Shown here: piece by piece, positions 1 to 9,005 of the stretch | How the letters are laid out: each line of letters begins with the position of its first letter | How positions within the stretch are numbered: the first letter of the stretch is position 1 | Origin: Thermomonas fusca DSM 15424 | GTDB taxonomy: Bacteria; Pseudomonadota; Gammaproteobacteria; Xanthomonadales; Xanthomonadaceae | Direction of reading: 5' to 3' | Assembly: GCF_000423885.1 (NCBI RefSeq) | Contig: NZ_AUIV01000023.1 | Coordinates: 1 to 64,000 of the forward strand | DNA length: 64,000 nucleotides | Made by a program: the position numbers and the translations under genes | The notes under the pieces: generated by a model | What the model was told of the DNA's origin: nothing | What the model saw: the letters and a program-made list of their open reading frames with translations, nothing else | Databases searched by the model: none

Positions 1-17
1 CCGGTCGGCCGTGCGCC

Positions 18-48
18 TCTCCCCTCAGTTGGGAGAAGAACCTTTTTT
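18..48 (+). terminator. Candidate rho-independent terminator at window edge
   Basis: A 6-bp stem (TCTCCC at 18-23, GGGAGA at 31-36) with a 7-nt loop is followed, after a short gap, by six T residues at 43-48. It would end a plus-strand transcript entering from outside the window. The stem is short and the T-tract is offset, so the call is weak. Confidence 0.35.
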
Positions 49-96
49 ATGCCTGCAGTTTTTGCGCGGCACACATGCGTGCGCCAAGCGGGGCCT

Positions 97-1584
97 TCAG
101 TCGGCTGGCACGGTCCGCGGCAGCGCCCACTCGCGCAGCGCCTGCACCTGTTCGGCCATCAGCACCGACAGCGGGCGGGTGTCGCGGATCGCCTGCATCA
201 GCGCGTGCGTGTCCAGCCCGGCTTCGGCGGCGTGCGCCGCATACAGCGCGCTGACGATGACCTGTTCGATTTCCGCACCGGAGTAACCATCCGCCGCCGC
301 GGCCAGCGCCGACAGGTCGATGTGTTCGCGGGCCAGCTGGCGCCGGTCCAGGTGCAGCGCGAAGATCTCGGCGCAGGTGGCGGCATCGGGCAGGTCGACG
401 AAGAAGACCTCGTCGAAGCGGCCCTTGCGCAGCAGTTCTGCCGGCAGCTGCTGCACCTGGTTGGCGGTGGCGACCAGGAACACCCGCGACTTGCGCTCGG
501 CCATCCAGGTCAGCAGATAGCCCAGCACGCGCCGCGACAGCCCGCCGTCGCCGTCACCGCCATCGGTGGCCAAAGCCTTCTCGATCTCGTCGATCCACAG
601 CACGCAGGGCGCAAGCTGCTCGGTGGAGGCCAGCGCGGTGCGCAGGTTCTTCTCGGTTTCTCCGTGGAACTTGTCGTACAGGGTGCCGAAGTCCAACCGC
701 ACCAGCGGCACGCCGAAGCCGCCGGCCACGGCCTTGGCCAGCAGCGACTTGCCGCAGCCCTGCACGCCCAGCAGCAGCATGCCGCGCGGCGGCGGCAGCC
801 CGGCCGGAGGTGGGTCCTGCACGAAAGCGCTGCGGCGTTGTTCCACCCAGTGCTTCAGGCGCGACGCGCCGCCCACGTCGGAAAACCGCGCGGTGTCGTA
901 TTCGTAATGCAGGTGGCCGCTCTTGTTGAGCAGTTCGAACTTCAGCCGCGCCAGCTCCGGCAGGTCGTCGGCGCCCAGCGCGCCGTCGCGCCAGATCAGG
1001 TGGCGGGCGATCCGGCGCGCGTCGGTCAGGGTCAGGCCGTGCAGGTTGCGCACGATCTGCCGCACCGCATCGGCGTCGGCTTCCACCCGGCGGCCGCCGT
1101 TCTGCGCGGCGTAGTCGCGGGCTTCGTCCTTGACCAGCTTGAGCAGCGCGTTGGCATCCGGCAGGCGCAGCGAAAAGCGCGCGGCGAACGGTTCCAGCGC
1201 CTCCGGCAGTTCGACCTTGGTGCCCACCAGCACGATCACGTGCGGCTGGCAGCCGCGGCGCTGGATCAGGTCGCGCAGCGCGCGCTGGTAGCTGGCGTAG
1301 CCAAGATAGGGGGTGGCGTCCAGCAGCAGGTAGATGCCGCGCTGGCTGGCCTCACGCATCGCGTTGAGGGTGGCGCTGAGGTCGGGCGCCAGCCCGCTTT
1401 CGTCCTCGCCATCCATGTCCACCCGGCGCAGGCCCTCGGTCACGCTCCAGCGGTACAGCGCTCGCCAGACGTGCATCAGCGACTGCCGGAACAGTTCCAG
1501 CACCCGCGCTTCGTCGGGCGTTTCGATCACCAGCAGTGGCGTTTCCGCGCGGATCAGCGCGGCCAGGTCCAGCAGTTCGCTCAT
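97..1584 (-). CDS. AAA+ ATPase, Ycf46 type
   Basis: A 495-aa protein with an N-terminal region of about 220 residues, without a motif I recognise, followed by one AAA+ module. The module has Walker A GVQGCGKS (about 273-280), Walker B VLWIDEIEK (about 325-333) and a VATANQ sensor-1 segment. This layout matches the Ycf46-like AAA ATPases shared by cyanobacteria, plastids and many proteobacteria. Their biochemical role is poorly defined; links to inorganic-carbon or stress physiology are reported for cyanobacteria only. No transmembrane segment is visible, so it is probably cytosolic. The gene is divergent from glnE across 44 bp and has no operon partner in view. Confidence 0.85.
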   Translation of the reverse strand: MSELLDLAALIRAETPLLVIETPDEARVLELFRQSLMHVWRALYRWSVTEGLRRVDMDGEDESGLAPDLSATLNAMREASQRGIYLLLDATPYLGYASYQRALRDLIQRRGCQPHVIVLVGTKVELPEALEPFAARFSLRLPDANALLKLVKDEARDYAAQNGGRRVEADADAVRQIVRNLHGLTLTDARRIARHLIWRDGALGADDLPELARLKFELLNKSGHLHYEYDTARFSDVGGASRLKHWVEQRRSAFVQDPPPAGLPPPRGMLLLGVQGCGKSLLAKAVAGGFGVPLVRLDFGTLYDKFHGETEKNLRTALASTEQLAPCVLWIDEIEKALATDGGDGDGGLSRRVLGYLLTWMAERKSRVFLVATANQVQQLPAELLRKGRFDEVFFVDLPDAATCAEIFALHLDRRQLAREHIDLSALAAAADGYSGAEIEQVIVSALYAAHAAEAGLDTHALMQAIRDTRPLSVLMAEQVQALREWALPRTVPAD

Positions 1585-1628
1585 GGATCGGCACGATAGC
1601 GGCGCGCCGGCGATGCCACAATCGGCGC

Positions 1629-4412
1629 ATGGATGACATGTTTTCCGCCGGGATGCAGGCCCTGTCCGCGCGCGCCCTGCAGCGCCTGCGGGCGGCCGAC
1701 TGCGCGATTGCCGACGAAGCGGCGCTGGCGCGGCTGGCGCTGGCCAGCGACTTCGCCATCGATGCGCTGGCCGGGCAGCCGGAGCTGCTGGGCCAGCTGC
1801 AGACCGATGCGGCGGCGCCGCTGCCCGCGCCGATGCTGGAGGCGGACAACCAAGGCGAATGGGCGCGCCTGCTGCGCCGCTACCGGCAGGCGGAATCGAC
1901 CCGGCTGGTGTGGCGCGACGTGATCGAGGGCGCCGATGTCGAGGAGATCCTCGCCGGCAGCAGCGCGCTGGCGGAAACCTGCCTGCGGCTGGCGCTGGAC
2001 GCGCTGGAAGCCGACTTCGCGCGCCGCTTCGGCAGCGTGCGCGATGCCGACGGCGCGCCGCAGCGGCTGGTGGTGTTCGGCCTCGGCAAGCTCGGCGGGC
2101 GCGAGCTGAACTTCAGTTCCGACATCGACCTGGTCTACGCCTACGAGCACGACGGCGAATCCGATGGCGCGCGCAGCCTGCATGCGCAGGACTATTTCGC
2201 GCGGCTGGGCCAGCAGCTGGCGAAGCTGCTGGACGAGGTGACCGCGGACGGCTTCTGCCACCGCGTCGACCTGCGCTTGCGCCCGTTCGGCAACGCCGGG
2301 CGGGTGGCGCTGTCGTTCGCGGCGATGGAGCTGTACTTCCAGCGCGAGGGCCGCGACTGGGAGCGCTACGCCTGGCAGAAGGCGCGCTGCGTGGCTGGCG
2401 ACATCGCCGCCGGCGAACGCTTCCTGGAGGCGCTGCGGCCGTTCGTCTATCGGCGCTATCTGGATTACGGCGCGCTGGACGGGCTGCGCGCGATGAAGGC
2501 GATGATCGCCGCGGAAGTGGCGCGCAAGGACATGGCCGGCGACATCAAGCGCGGGCCGGGCGGCATCCGCGAGATCGAGTTCCTGGCGCAGGCGCTGCAG
2601 CTGATCCGCGGTGGCCGCGAGCCGGCGCTGCGCCGTCGTCATCTGCTGGCGACGCTGCAGGCGCTGGCGCAGGCCGGGCACATGGAAGCCGAGGCGGCAG
2701 CGGCGCTGGCGGCGGCCTACCGCTTCCTGCGCCGGCTGGAGAATCGCTTGCAGATGCTGGCCGATGCGCAGACCTATGCGCTGCCCGAGGATGGGCTGGC
2801 GCGCGCGCGCCTCGCCGCCGGGCTGGGTCATGCGGACTGGCAGGCATTGGATGGCGCGTTGGCGTCGCAGCGGGCGAAGGTGGCGGAGGAGTTCGACGCA
2901 TTGCTGGCCCCGCGCCGCCGCCGCACGTCCGCTGGCGACGAGCTCGCCACTTACTGGCGCGCGCTGCCCGACCACGGCGAGGCCGCGCAGCTGGAAGCCG
3001 CCGGCTTCGAGCATGCCACCGAGCTGCACGCCAGCCTCTGCGATTTCGCCCGCGCGCCCGGCGTGCGCGACCTGTCCGACGCCGCGCGCGCGCGCCTGGA
3101 CCGGGTGCTGCCGGCGCTGCTGCAGCAGGCCGCCGCGTCCGATACGCCCGATGCGGTGCTGCGGCGGGTGCTGCCGCTGCTGCACACCATCCTGCGCCGG
3201 GCCAGCTATCTGGCATTGCTGGACGAACAGCCGGCGGCGCTGGCGCGGCTGGCCAGCGCGCTGGCGCGCAGCGCCCTGCTGGGCGAGCGCCTGGCCGCCT
3301 ATCCGCTGTTGCTGGACGAGCTGCTGGACGTGCGCGTGGGCGGTGAACTGCCGGACCGCGCCGCCATGCAGGCGCAGTGCGCGGCCACGCTGCGCGATGG
3401 CGACATCGAAGCTTCGCTGGATGCGCTCAACGAAGTGCGGCAGGCGCTGAGCTTCCGCTTCGCGCTGGCGCTGCTGGACGGTCGCATCGATGCGCAGGCC
3501 TGCGCCCGTCATCTGGCCTGGCTGGCCGACGCGGTGGTCGCCTGCGTGCTGCGGCTGGCCGACGGCGAGCTGCGCGGTGCGCACGGCAGCATCGACGGCG
3601 GCCGCTTCGCCGTGCTCGGCTACGGCACCCTGGGCGGCGAAGAGCTGGGCTTCGGCTCCGACCTAGACCTGGTGTTCCTGTTCGACGCGCCGGCGGATGC
3701 CAGCTCCGACGGTGGGCGGCCGCTGGACGCACCGCGCTGGTATGCGCGGCTGGGGCAGAAGATCGTCTCGCTGCTGGGCGTGCGCACCGGTGCCGGGCGG
3801 CTGTTCGACGTCGACGTGCGGCTGCGCCCGGATGGCGCCAAGGGACTGCTGGTGTCCAGCCTGTCCAGCTTCACCGACTACCAGCGCAACCGCGCCTGGA
3901 CGTGGGAGCACCTGGCGCTGGTGCGCGCCCGCGCGATCGCCGGCGACGCCTCGCTGGCCGAAGCGTTCGAGGCGCTGCGCGCGCAGGTGCTGGCGCAGCC
4001 GCGCGCGCGCGACGCGTTGGCCGAGGACGTGTCTTCGATGCGCCGCAAGATGCGCGCCGAGCTGGACCGCAGCGACGCCGCCATGCTCGACCTCAAGCAG
4101 GGCGAGGGCGGTCTGGTCGATCTGGAATTCCTGCTGCAATTCCTGGTGTTGCGCGATGCCGGCGGCCAGCGCGCACTGCTGGCATCGCGCGCCACCGGCG
4201 CACTGCTGGATGCCGCGCAGCTGGCCGGCGATTTCGATGCGGTGGTTCACCCCGCGCTGCGCGAGGCGCACGCCGCGCTGCTGGACACCGGCCTGCGCTG
4301 CACCCTGGACCGACGCCCGCGCCGCGCCCCGCGCGATGCACGCATCGAACGCGCCTGCGCGACGATCCGCGCGGCAACGCGGGCGCAGGGGCTGGGCTTC
4401 GACCAGGCGTAG
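1629..4412 (+). CDS. glnE: Bifunctional glutamine synthetase adenylyltransferase/adenylyl-removing enzyme
   Basis: GlnE attaches AMP to, and removes it from, a tyrosine of glutamine synthetase, so it sets GS activity according to nitrogen status relayed by PII. The 927-aa protein is close to the usual length of about 950. Two nucleotidyltransferase domains are visible. The first has the signature LGKLGGRELNFSSDIDLVY (about 150-170) for the removase half. The second has GSDLDLVFLFD (about 680) for the transferase half. I chose the ATG at 1629 (MDDMFSAGMQ) because an upstream in-frame start would run into the intergenic region and the divergent gene. No glnA or glnB lies nearby. Confidence 0.95.
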   Translation: MDDMFSAGMQALSARALQRLRAADCAIADEAALARLALASDFAIDALAGQPELLGQLQTDAAAPLPAPMLEADNQGEWARLLRRYRQAESTRLVWRDVIEGADVEEILAGSSALAETCLRLALDALEADFARRFGSVRDADGAPQRLVVFGLGKLGGRELNFSSDIDLVYAYEHDGESDGARSLHAQDYFARLGQQLAKLLDEVTADGFCHRVDLRLRPFGNAGRVALSFAAMELYFQREGRDWERYAWQKARCVAGDIAAGERFLEALRPFVYRRYLDYGALDGLRAMKAMIAAEVARKDMAGDIKRGPGGIREIEFLAQALQLIRGGREPALRRRHLLATLQALAQAGHMEAEAAAALAAAYRFLRRLENRLQMLADAQTYALPEDGLARARLAAGLGHADWQALDGALASQRAKVAEEFDALLAPRRRRTSAGDELATYWRALPDHGEAAQLEAAGFEHATELHASLCDFARAPGVRDLSDAARARLDRVLPALLQQAAASDTPDAVLRRVLPLLHTILRRASYLALLDEQPAALARLASALARSALLGERLAAYPLLLDELLDVRVGGELPDRAAMQAQCAATLRDGDIEASLDALNEVRQALSFRFALALLDGRIDAQACARHLAWLADAVVACVLRLADGELRGAHGSIDGGRFAVLGYGTLGGEELGFGSDLDLVFLFDAPADASSDGGRPLDAPRWYARLGQKIVSLLGVRTGAGRLFDVDVRLRPDGAKGLLVSSLSSFTDYQRNRAWTWEHLALVRARAIAGDASLAEAFEALRAQVLAQPRARDALAEDVSSMRRKMRAELDRSDAAMLDLKQGEGGLVDLEFLLQFLVLRDAGGQRALLASRATGALLDAAQLAGDFDAVVHPALREAHAALLDTGLRCTLDRRPRRAPRDARIERACATIRAATRAQGLGFDQA

Positions 4413-4442
4413 GCCGCGTCCAACCCAGCCGCGATGCCCCTC

Positions 4443-5426
4443 CTACAACGGCAGCGCCAAGCGCCGGCGGACTTCCTGCGCGATGCGCGCGGTCTCGCGC
4501 AGCGGCTCGACGGCGAACGGCGCCAGCGTGTCGTCCAGCGCCCGCGCGCGCCGGTTTTCGATGAGCGCATCGAGAAAGGCGCGTGGTCGTCCTTGCAACG
4601 CCTGCGGCGACCACAGGTACAGCGGCGCGCGGGTGGCCGCCGCTTCGCTGAGCATGTTCACCGAGTCCGGCGTGCAGACGATGCGGTCGGCGCAGGCCAG
4701 CAGCCCGGCGTAGGGATTGGCGCCATCGCCGGTGTCGCGCCAGCGCAGCCCGGGCAGCTGCGGATCCACGCCCGCCAGCGCGTCACGCCAGGCCGCAGGC
4801 GTGCGCCGCGAGGCGATGGCGCTGAAGCTGCCGCCTTCGGCCCGTGCCTGCGCGGCCAGCCGCTGCAGCAGCGCCGCGAAGCCGGCATCGTCCAGCGGTG
4901 CGTGGCGGGTCGGGCCGCCCACCAGCAGCACGCTGTGCGGCGCGGGCAGTGTGGCCAAGGACGGGAACGCGGCGATCGCGCACAGCAGGTAGTCGTCATC
5001 GACCGGATGCAGGCTGCCGAGGCTGGCGATGACGTTGTCGCCGCGCAGGCCGTCGTGCGCCGGCGCTACCACGATGTCCCAGTGCCGGCTGGCGATGCGC
5101 GGATCGAGGATCTGCACCGCCTTCGCGCCGCGTGCGCGCAGCAGGCGGGTGGCCAGCGCCGCCTGCCGGCCGCAGCCGATGGCGAGTGTGGGTGGCGCAT
5201 TGCAGGCCGCCTGGAGCGCGCCGCCGAACGCCGCGCCGGCACCGGGCAGCTGCCGGGGTGCCAGCCAGCGCCACGGTGCCCGCGCTTCCAGCGTGATCTC
5301 GCTGGGGCGGCTGTCCAGCGCATGTGCCAGTGCCAAGGCCTGGCGCGCGTTGCCGGCGCGTCCGTCATGGATCGCCAGCGTTGCCGATGGGGCGCGCGCA
5401 GCGGAGCGTCGTTGCATGGGTGGCAT
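4443..5426 (-). CDS. ELM1/DUF1022-family protein, putative glycosyltransferase-like
   Basis: A 327-aa protein opening with IHDGRAGNARQALALAHAL, typical of the bacterial members of the family named after mitochondrial fission factor ELM1. Later segments (LVGGPTRHAPL, CTPDSVNMLSEA, PLYLWSPQ) fit the GT-B-like fold predicted for this family, with a C-terminal nucleotide-sugar-like pocket. In Gram-negative bacteria such genes often sit near LPS or envelope genes, as here, but the reaction is unknown. The gene converges with glnE (30-bp gap) and is divergent from the nitroreductase gene. Confidence 0.7.
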   Translation of the reverse strand: MPPMQRRSAARAPSATLAIHDGRAGNARQALALAHALDSRPSEITLEARAPWRWLAPRQLPGAGAAFGGALQAACNAPPTLAIGCGRQAALATRLLRARGAKAVQILDPRIASRHWDIVVAPAHDGLRGDNVIASLGSLHPVDDDYLLCAIAAFPSLATLPAPHSVLLVGGPTRHAPLDDAGFAALLQRLAAQARAEGGSFSAIASRRTPAAWRDALAGVDPQLPGLRWRDTGDGANPYAGLLACADRIVCTPDSVNMLSEAAATRAPLYLWSPQALQGRPRAFLDALIENRRARALDDTLAPFAVEPLRETARIAQEVRRRLALPL

Positions 5427-5509
5427 CTATTCGTTCCGAATATGCTGCATTACATGCGCCCGTGGAACCATACACTGTGCGCCATCGCCCTCACGATACA
5501 GAGATTGCC

Positions 5510-6100
5510 ATGTCCCAGCCGCTTCCCGGTACCGCGCTCGACCAGCTGTTCCGCACCGCCCGCACCTACAACGCCTTCACCGGCGAGGTGTCGGACGAGA
5601 CCCTGCACCAGCTCTACGAACTGCTGAAGTTCGGCCCCACCGAGGCCAACACCACGCCGGCGCGGATCGTGTTCGTGAAGTCGGCCGAGGCCAAGGCCAA
5701 GCTGGGCCCGGCGCTGTCTGAAGGCAATTTCAAGAAGACCATGGAGGCGCCGGTGGTGGCCATCGTCGGCTACGACATGCGCTTCTTCGACAAGCTGCCG
5801 GTGCTGTTCCCGCACACCGATGCCAAGCCGTGGTTCGAGCACCGCGACGAAGCCAACCTGGCTTGGGTGGCGATGCGCAGCAGCGCGCTGCAGACCGCCT
5901 ACCTGATCCTGGCCGCGCGCTCGCTGGGCCTGGATTGCGGCCCGATGACCGGCTTCGACAACGCCAAGGTCGACGAAGCCTTCTTCGCCGGCACGCCGAT
6001 CCGCTCCAACATCCTGGTCAACCTCGGCCACGGCGATCCGGCCAGCATCTTCCCGCGTTCGCCGCGCCTGGGCTTCGACGAAGCCTGCCGCATCGCCTGA
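5510..6100 (+). CDS. rutE: Malonic semialdehyde reductase RutE-type nitroreductase
   Basis: A 196-aa flavin-dependent oxidoreductase, the same length as E. coli RutE/YdfG-route partners. It has the family N-terminus (LDQLFRTARTYNAFTGEVSD), the FGPTEANTTPARIVFV segment and a C-terminal NLGHGDP segment. RutE reduces malonic semialdehyde to 3-hydroxypropionate in pyrimidine degradation. No other rut gene is present, so the family is clear but the substrate here is not: it could be a general HadB/RutE nitroreductase. The start at 5510 (MSQPLP) matches the family. The YceI gene follows 43 bp downstream on the same strand. Confidence 0.85.
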   Translation: MSQPLPGTALDQLFRTARTYNAFTGEVSDETLHQLYELLKFGPTEANTTPARIVFVKSAEAKAKLGPALSEGNFKKTMEAPVVAIVGYDMRFFDKLPVLFPHTDAKPWFEHRDEANLAWVAMRSSALQTAYLILAARSLGLDCGPMTGFDNAKVDEAFFAGTPIRSNILVNLGHGDPASIFPRSPRLGFDEACRIA

Positions 6101-6143
6101 TCCTTTTCCCGCCTCTTCTTCCCGCCATTTCCGGAGCCACCGC

Positions 6144-6881
6144 ATGAACACCACCGTCCGCAACCTGTTGTTGCCGCTCGCCATCGCCGCCGCCGTCGCC
6201 GCCTGCAGCAAGCCGGCCGAACCCGCCGCCAGCGCCGCTGCAACGGCCGAAGCCGCGGTCGCCGCGCCGGTCGAAGCCGCGCCCGCCGCGCCGGTCGAAG
6301 CCGCGCCCGCCGCCGAGGCGATCACCGCGGTGTCCGGCACCTACCAGCTCGACCCCACCCACACCGACGTGCTGGCGCAGTGGACCCACTTCGGCTTCTC
6401 CCAGCCCAGCGCGCATTTCGGCATCAGCGAAGGCACGCTGGTCTATGACGCCGCCGACGTGGGCAAGTCCAGCGTGCAGGTCACCATGCCGATCACCGGC
6501 ATGAACAGCTTCGTCGACAAGCTGGACGAGCATCTGGCCAGCGGCGACTTCTTCGACGCCGGCAAGTTCCCGAATGCCACCTTCAAGAGCACCAGCGTGG
6601 CCGCCGCGGGCACCAACAAGCTGACCGTCACCGGCGACCTGACCATCAAGGACATCACCAAGCCGGTGACCCTGGACGTCACCCTCAACGGCGCCGGTGA
6701 ACACGCGATGCTGAAGAAGCAGGCGATCGGCTTCTCCGCCACCGCCACCATCAAGCGCACCGACTTCGGCGTGGGCGCCTATGCTCCGAACGTCAGCGAC
6801 GAAGTGCAGCTGCGCATCACCACCGAAGGCACGCTGGCCGATGCGCCGGCTGCCGAAGCCGCCGCGCCCGCGCAGGGCTGA
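6144..6881 (+). CDS. YceI-family periplasmic lipoprotein
   Basis: A 245-aa precursor with a lipoprotein signal peptide whose lipobox is VAAC (Cys about 20). A linker rich in Ala, Pro and Glu (about 24-65) follows, then a YceI lipocalin-like beta-barrel beginning GTYQLDPTHTDVLAQWTHFGFS. YceI proteins bind isoprenoid or amphiphilic ligands in the periplasm; their function is mostly inferred. The linker contains an exact tandem duplication of an eight-residue unit (see the repeat entry). Pirin starts 4 bp downstream, suggesting one transcript. Confidence 0.85.
   Translation: MNTTVRNLLLPLAIAAAVAACSKPAEPAASAAATAEAAVAAPVEAAPAAPVEAAPAAEAITAVSGTYQLDPTHTDVLAQWTHFGFSQPSAHFGISEGTLVYDAADVGKSSVQVTMPITGMNSFVDKLDEHLASGDFFDAGKFPNATFKSTSVAAAGTNKLTVTGDLTIKDITKPVTLDVTLNGAGEHAMLKKQAIGFSATATIKRTDFGVGAYAPNVSDEVQLRITTEGTLADAPAAEAAAPAQG
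6264..6311 (+). repeat. 24-bp tandem duplication in the YceI linker
   Basis: Two identical, adjacent 24-bp units (6264-6287 and 6288-6311) encode the repeated octapeptide APVEAAPA within the Ala/Pro linker between the lipid anchor and the YceI barrel. Exact in-frame units of this sort can expand or contract by slippage, which would change tether length. Confidence 0.85.
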
Positions 6882-6885
6882 TGCA

Positions 6886-7593
6886 ATGATCGTCGAACGC
6901 CCCGCCAGCGCCCGCGGCGAAGTGGACATGGGTTGGCTGCGTAGCCACCACACGTTCTCGTTCGGCCATTACTACGACCCGGCATGGATGGGCTTCGGCG
7001 TGCTGCGCGTCATCAACGACGATACCGTCGCCGCAGGCGGCGGTTTCGCCCCGCACCGCCACGCCAACATGGAAATCATCAGCGTGGTGCTGGACGGCGC
7101 GCTGGCGCACAAGGACAGCGCCGGCAACGAAGGCGTGATCCGCGCCGGCGACGTGCAGTGGATGAGCGCCGGCCACGGCATCGAGCACAGCGAATACAAC
7201 GGCTCGGACGCCGCGCCGGTGCACTTCCTGCAGATCTGGATCCAGCCGGCGCGGCTCAACCATGCGCCGGCTTACGACCAGAAGCACTTCGCACCGGACG
7301 CGCGGCGTGCGCGCTGGGAGCTGCTGGCCTCGGCCGATGGCGCCGACGGCAGTATCGCCATTCGCCAGGACGCCCGCCTGCGCGCCACCCGGCTGCTGCC
7401 GGGCGACGCGCTGGAAGCGGCGCTGGACCCGGCCCGCCGCTACTGGCTGCACGTGGCCACCGGCGAGGTAGCGGTGGGCGAGCGCGTACTGGCCGCCGGC
7501 GATGCGCTGGGACTGTCCGAAGAAGGCGGCGCGCTGGCGCTGCGCGGCATCGGCGCGAGCAGCGACGTGCTGCTGTTCGATCTCCCTGCATGA
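6886..7593 (+). CDS. Pirin family protein
   Basis: A 235-aa bicupin. The N-terminal cupin carries the pirin metal site in FAPHRHANMEIISVVLDGALAHKD (His-His, then Glu) and HGIEHSEYN further on. Bacterial pirins include quercetin 2,3-dioxygenases (YhhW) and regulators of pyruvate metabolism; which applies cannot be read from sequence. The start at 6886 (MIVERP) lies 4 bp past the YceI stop, so the two are probably co-transcribed. A perfect hairpin starts 5 bp after its stop. Confidence 0.85.
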   Translation: MIVERPASARGEVDMGWLRSHHTFSFGHYYDPAWMGFGVLRVINDDTVAAGGGFAPHRHANMEIISVVLDGALAHKDSAGNEGVIRAGDVQWMSAGHGIEHSEYNGSDAAPVHFLQIWIQPARLNHAPAYDQKHFAPDARRARWELLASADGADGSIAIRQDARLRATRLLPGDALEAALDPARRYWLHVATGEVAVGERVLAAGDALGLSEEGGALALRGIGASSDVLLFDLPA

Positions 7594-7598
7594 CCGTG

Positions 7599-7630
7599 TC
7601 CGCCCTTCCCGCAACAGCGGGAAGGGCGGA
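7599..7630 (+). terminator. Perfect 14-bp hairpin after pirin
   Basis: TCCGCCCTTCCCGC (7599-7612), loop AACA, and its exact reverse complement (7617-7630) form a very stable hairpin 5 bp after the pirin stop. There is no T-tract, so it is more likely an mRNA 3' stabiliser or partial attenuator than a full intrinsic terminator. Confidence 0.5.
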
Positions 7631-7675
7631 TGCGCGGTAAACTGGCCGCGTTCCCGCAACCGCGCCGCATTCGCC

Positions 7676-7879
7676 ATGGCACAGCCCGTTTCGCCCGCCC
7701 CGTCGTCCGCCCGTGCCCAGCAGACCTACGAGGTGCATCGCGCCGACCTGCCGCTGAGCTGCCCGCTGCCGGCGATGGCGGTGTGGAACGAACATCCGCG
7801 GGTGTATCTGTCGATCGTCGAAGATGGCGGGCGCAGCCAGTGCCCGTACTGCGGCAGCATCTACGTCCTGGTCGACTGA
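7676..7879 (+). CDS. Small zinc-finger domain protein
   Basis: A 67-aa protein with a single metal-binding knot of C-H-C-C type: Cys in LSCPLPAM, His in WNEHPRVYLS, and the pair in CPYCGSIYVL at the C-terminus. This is the zinc-finger family related to the 13-kDa NADH dehydrogenase subunit domain, common as stand-alone proteins in gammaproteobacteria and often found near LPS glycosyltransferases and waaA-type genes. Its function is unknown. It sits 16 bp upstream of the glycosyltransferase gene and is probably in the same transcript. Confidence 0.8.
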   Translation: MAQPVSPAPSSARAQQTYEVHRADLPLSCPLPAMAVWNEHPRVYLSIVEDGGRSQCPYCGSIYVLVD

Positions 7880-7895
7880 GCCCGCGGCGCCGGCA

Positions 7896-9005
7896 ATGCG
7901 CCGCCTGACCGTGGTGCAGCTGCTGCCGGCGCTGGAGGCCGGCGGTGTCGAACGTTCCACCCTGGAAATCGCCGACGCGCTGGTGCGCGCCGGTCATCGC
8001 GCCGTGGTCGTATCCGCTGGTGGCCGGCTGCTGCCGCAGTTGCAGGCGTTGGGTGGCCAGCACGTCGCGCTCGCCATCGGCCGCAAATCCCCGTTGAGCC
8101 TCCGCCACCTGCCGGCGCTGCGCCGCGTGTTCGCGGGCGCCGATATCGTGCACGCACGTTCGCGGCTGCCGGCGTGGCTGGGCTGGCTGGCACTGCGCGC
8201 AATGCCGGCTGCGGCGCGCCCGCATTTCGTCACCACCGCGCATGGCCTGAATTCGCCGTCGCGCTACAGCGCGATCATGACCCGCGGCGAGCGCGTGGTC
8301 TGCGTGTCGGAGACGGTGCGCGGGCATCTGTTGCGGCATTACCCGCAGGTCGATCCCGCGCGGCTGGCGGTGATTCCGCGCGGCATCGACCCGGCCGCCT
8401 TTCCGCGCGCAGCGATGCCGGACCGCGCCGCGCGCGCGCAGGTCGCGGCGCTGCACCCGCAGCTTGGCGACGACGGCCCGCTGCTGCTGCTGCCGGGGCG
8501 CGGCACGCGGCTGAAGGGCCATGCCGACGCCATCGCCCTGCTGGCGGCGCTGCGCGCCGATGGCGCGGACGCACGGCTGTGGATGCCCGGTGCGCTGCAG
8601 GCCGGGCGCGAGGATTACATCGCCGAGCTGATCGCGCTGGCGCGCGCCGCGGGCGTGGAGGCGGCGCTGGCGATGACCGCGCCGACCGCGGCGATCGCCC
8701 AGGCCTACGCGGCCTGCGATCTGGTGCTGCAGCTGTCGCGCAAGCCGGAAGCATTCGGACGCACGGTGGTGGAGGCGCTGGCGGTGGGCCGGCCGGTGTT
8801 GGGCTGGGCGCATGGCGGGGTTGGCGAGCTGCTGGCCGAGCTGCAGCCGGCAGGCGCGGTCGCGCCGTTCGACGCCGGCCAGTTGGCCGCCGGCGCTCGC
8901 GCGCTGCTGGCCGCGCCGCCGTCGCCGCCGGCAGCGATGCCCTATACCCTGCAGGCGATGCAGGAGGCGACCTTGACGCTGTACCGGACGATGGTGGACG
9001 CATGA
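7896..9005 (+). CDS. GT4-type glycosyltransferase
   Basis: A 369-aa GT-B glycosyltransferase. The N-terminus VVQLLPALEAGGVERSTLEI is the classical donor-side glycine loop of glycosyltransferases that start with an EXXGGVER-like motif. The C-terminal half has the nucleotide-sugar site in RKPEAFGRTVVEALAVGRPV, with the conserved E..FG..VVEA pattern of family GT4. With the O-antigen ligase-like protein (ATGA overlap) and the LpxL-type and WaaA genes downstream, it most likely adds a sugar to lipid A-core. The sugar is unknown. The start at 7896 (MRRLTVVQ) was chosen over an upstream start that would overlap the zinc-finger gene. Confidence 0.85.
   Translation: MRRLTVVQLLPALEAGGVERSTLEIADALVRAGHRAVVVSAGGRLLPQLQALGGQHVALAIGRKSPLSLRHLPALRRVFAGADIVHARSRLPAWLGWLALRAMPAAARPHFVTTAHGLNSPSRYSAIMTRGERVVCVSETVRGHLLRHYPQVDPARLAVIPRGIDPAAFPRAAMPDRAARAQVAALHPQLGDDGPLLLLPGRGTRLKGHADAIALLAALRADGADARLWMPGALQAGREDYIAELIALARAAGVEAALAMTAPTAAIAQAYAACDLVLQLSRKPEAFGRTVVEALAVGRPVLGWAHGGVGELLAELQPAGAVAPFDAGQLAAGARALLAAPPSPPAAMPYTLQAMQEATLTLYRTMVDA

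Noticed and set aside
49..1599. A 516-codon plus-strand frame opposite the AAA+ gene
   Set aside because: It is the antisense shadow of the AAA+ ATPase, whose Walker motifs are intact on the minus strand.
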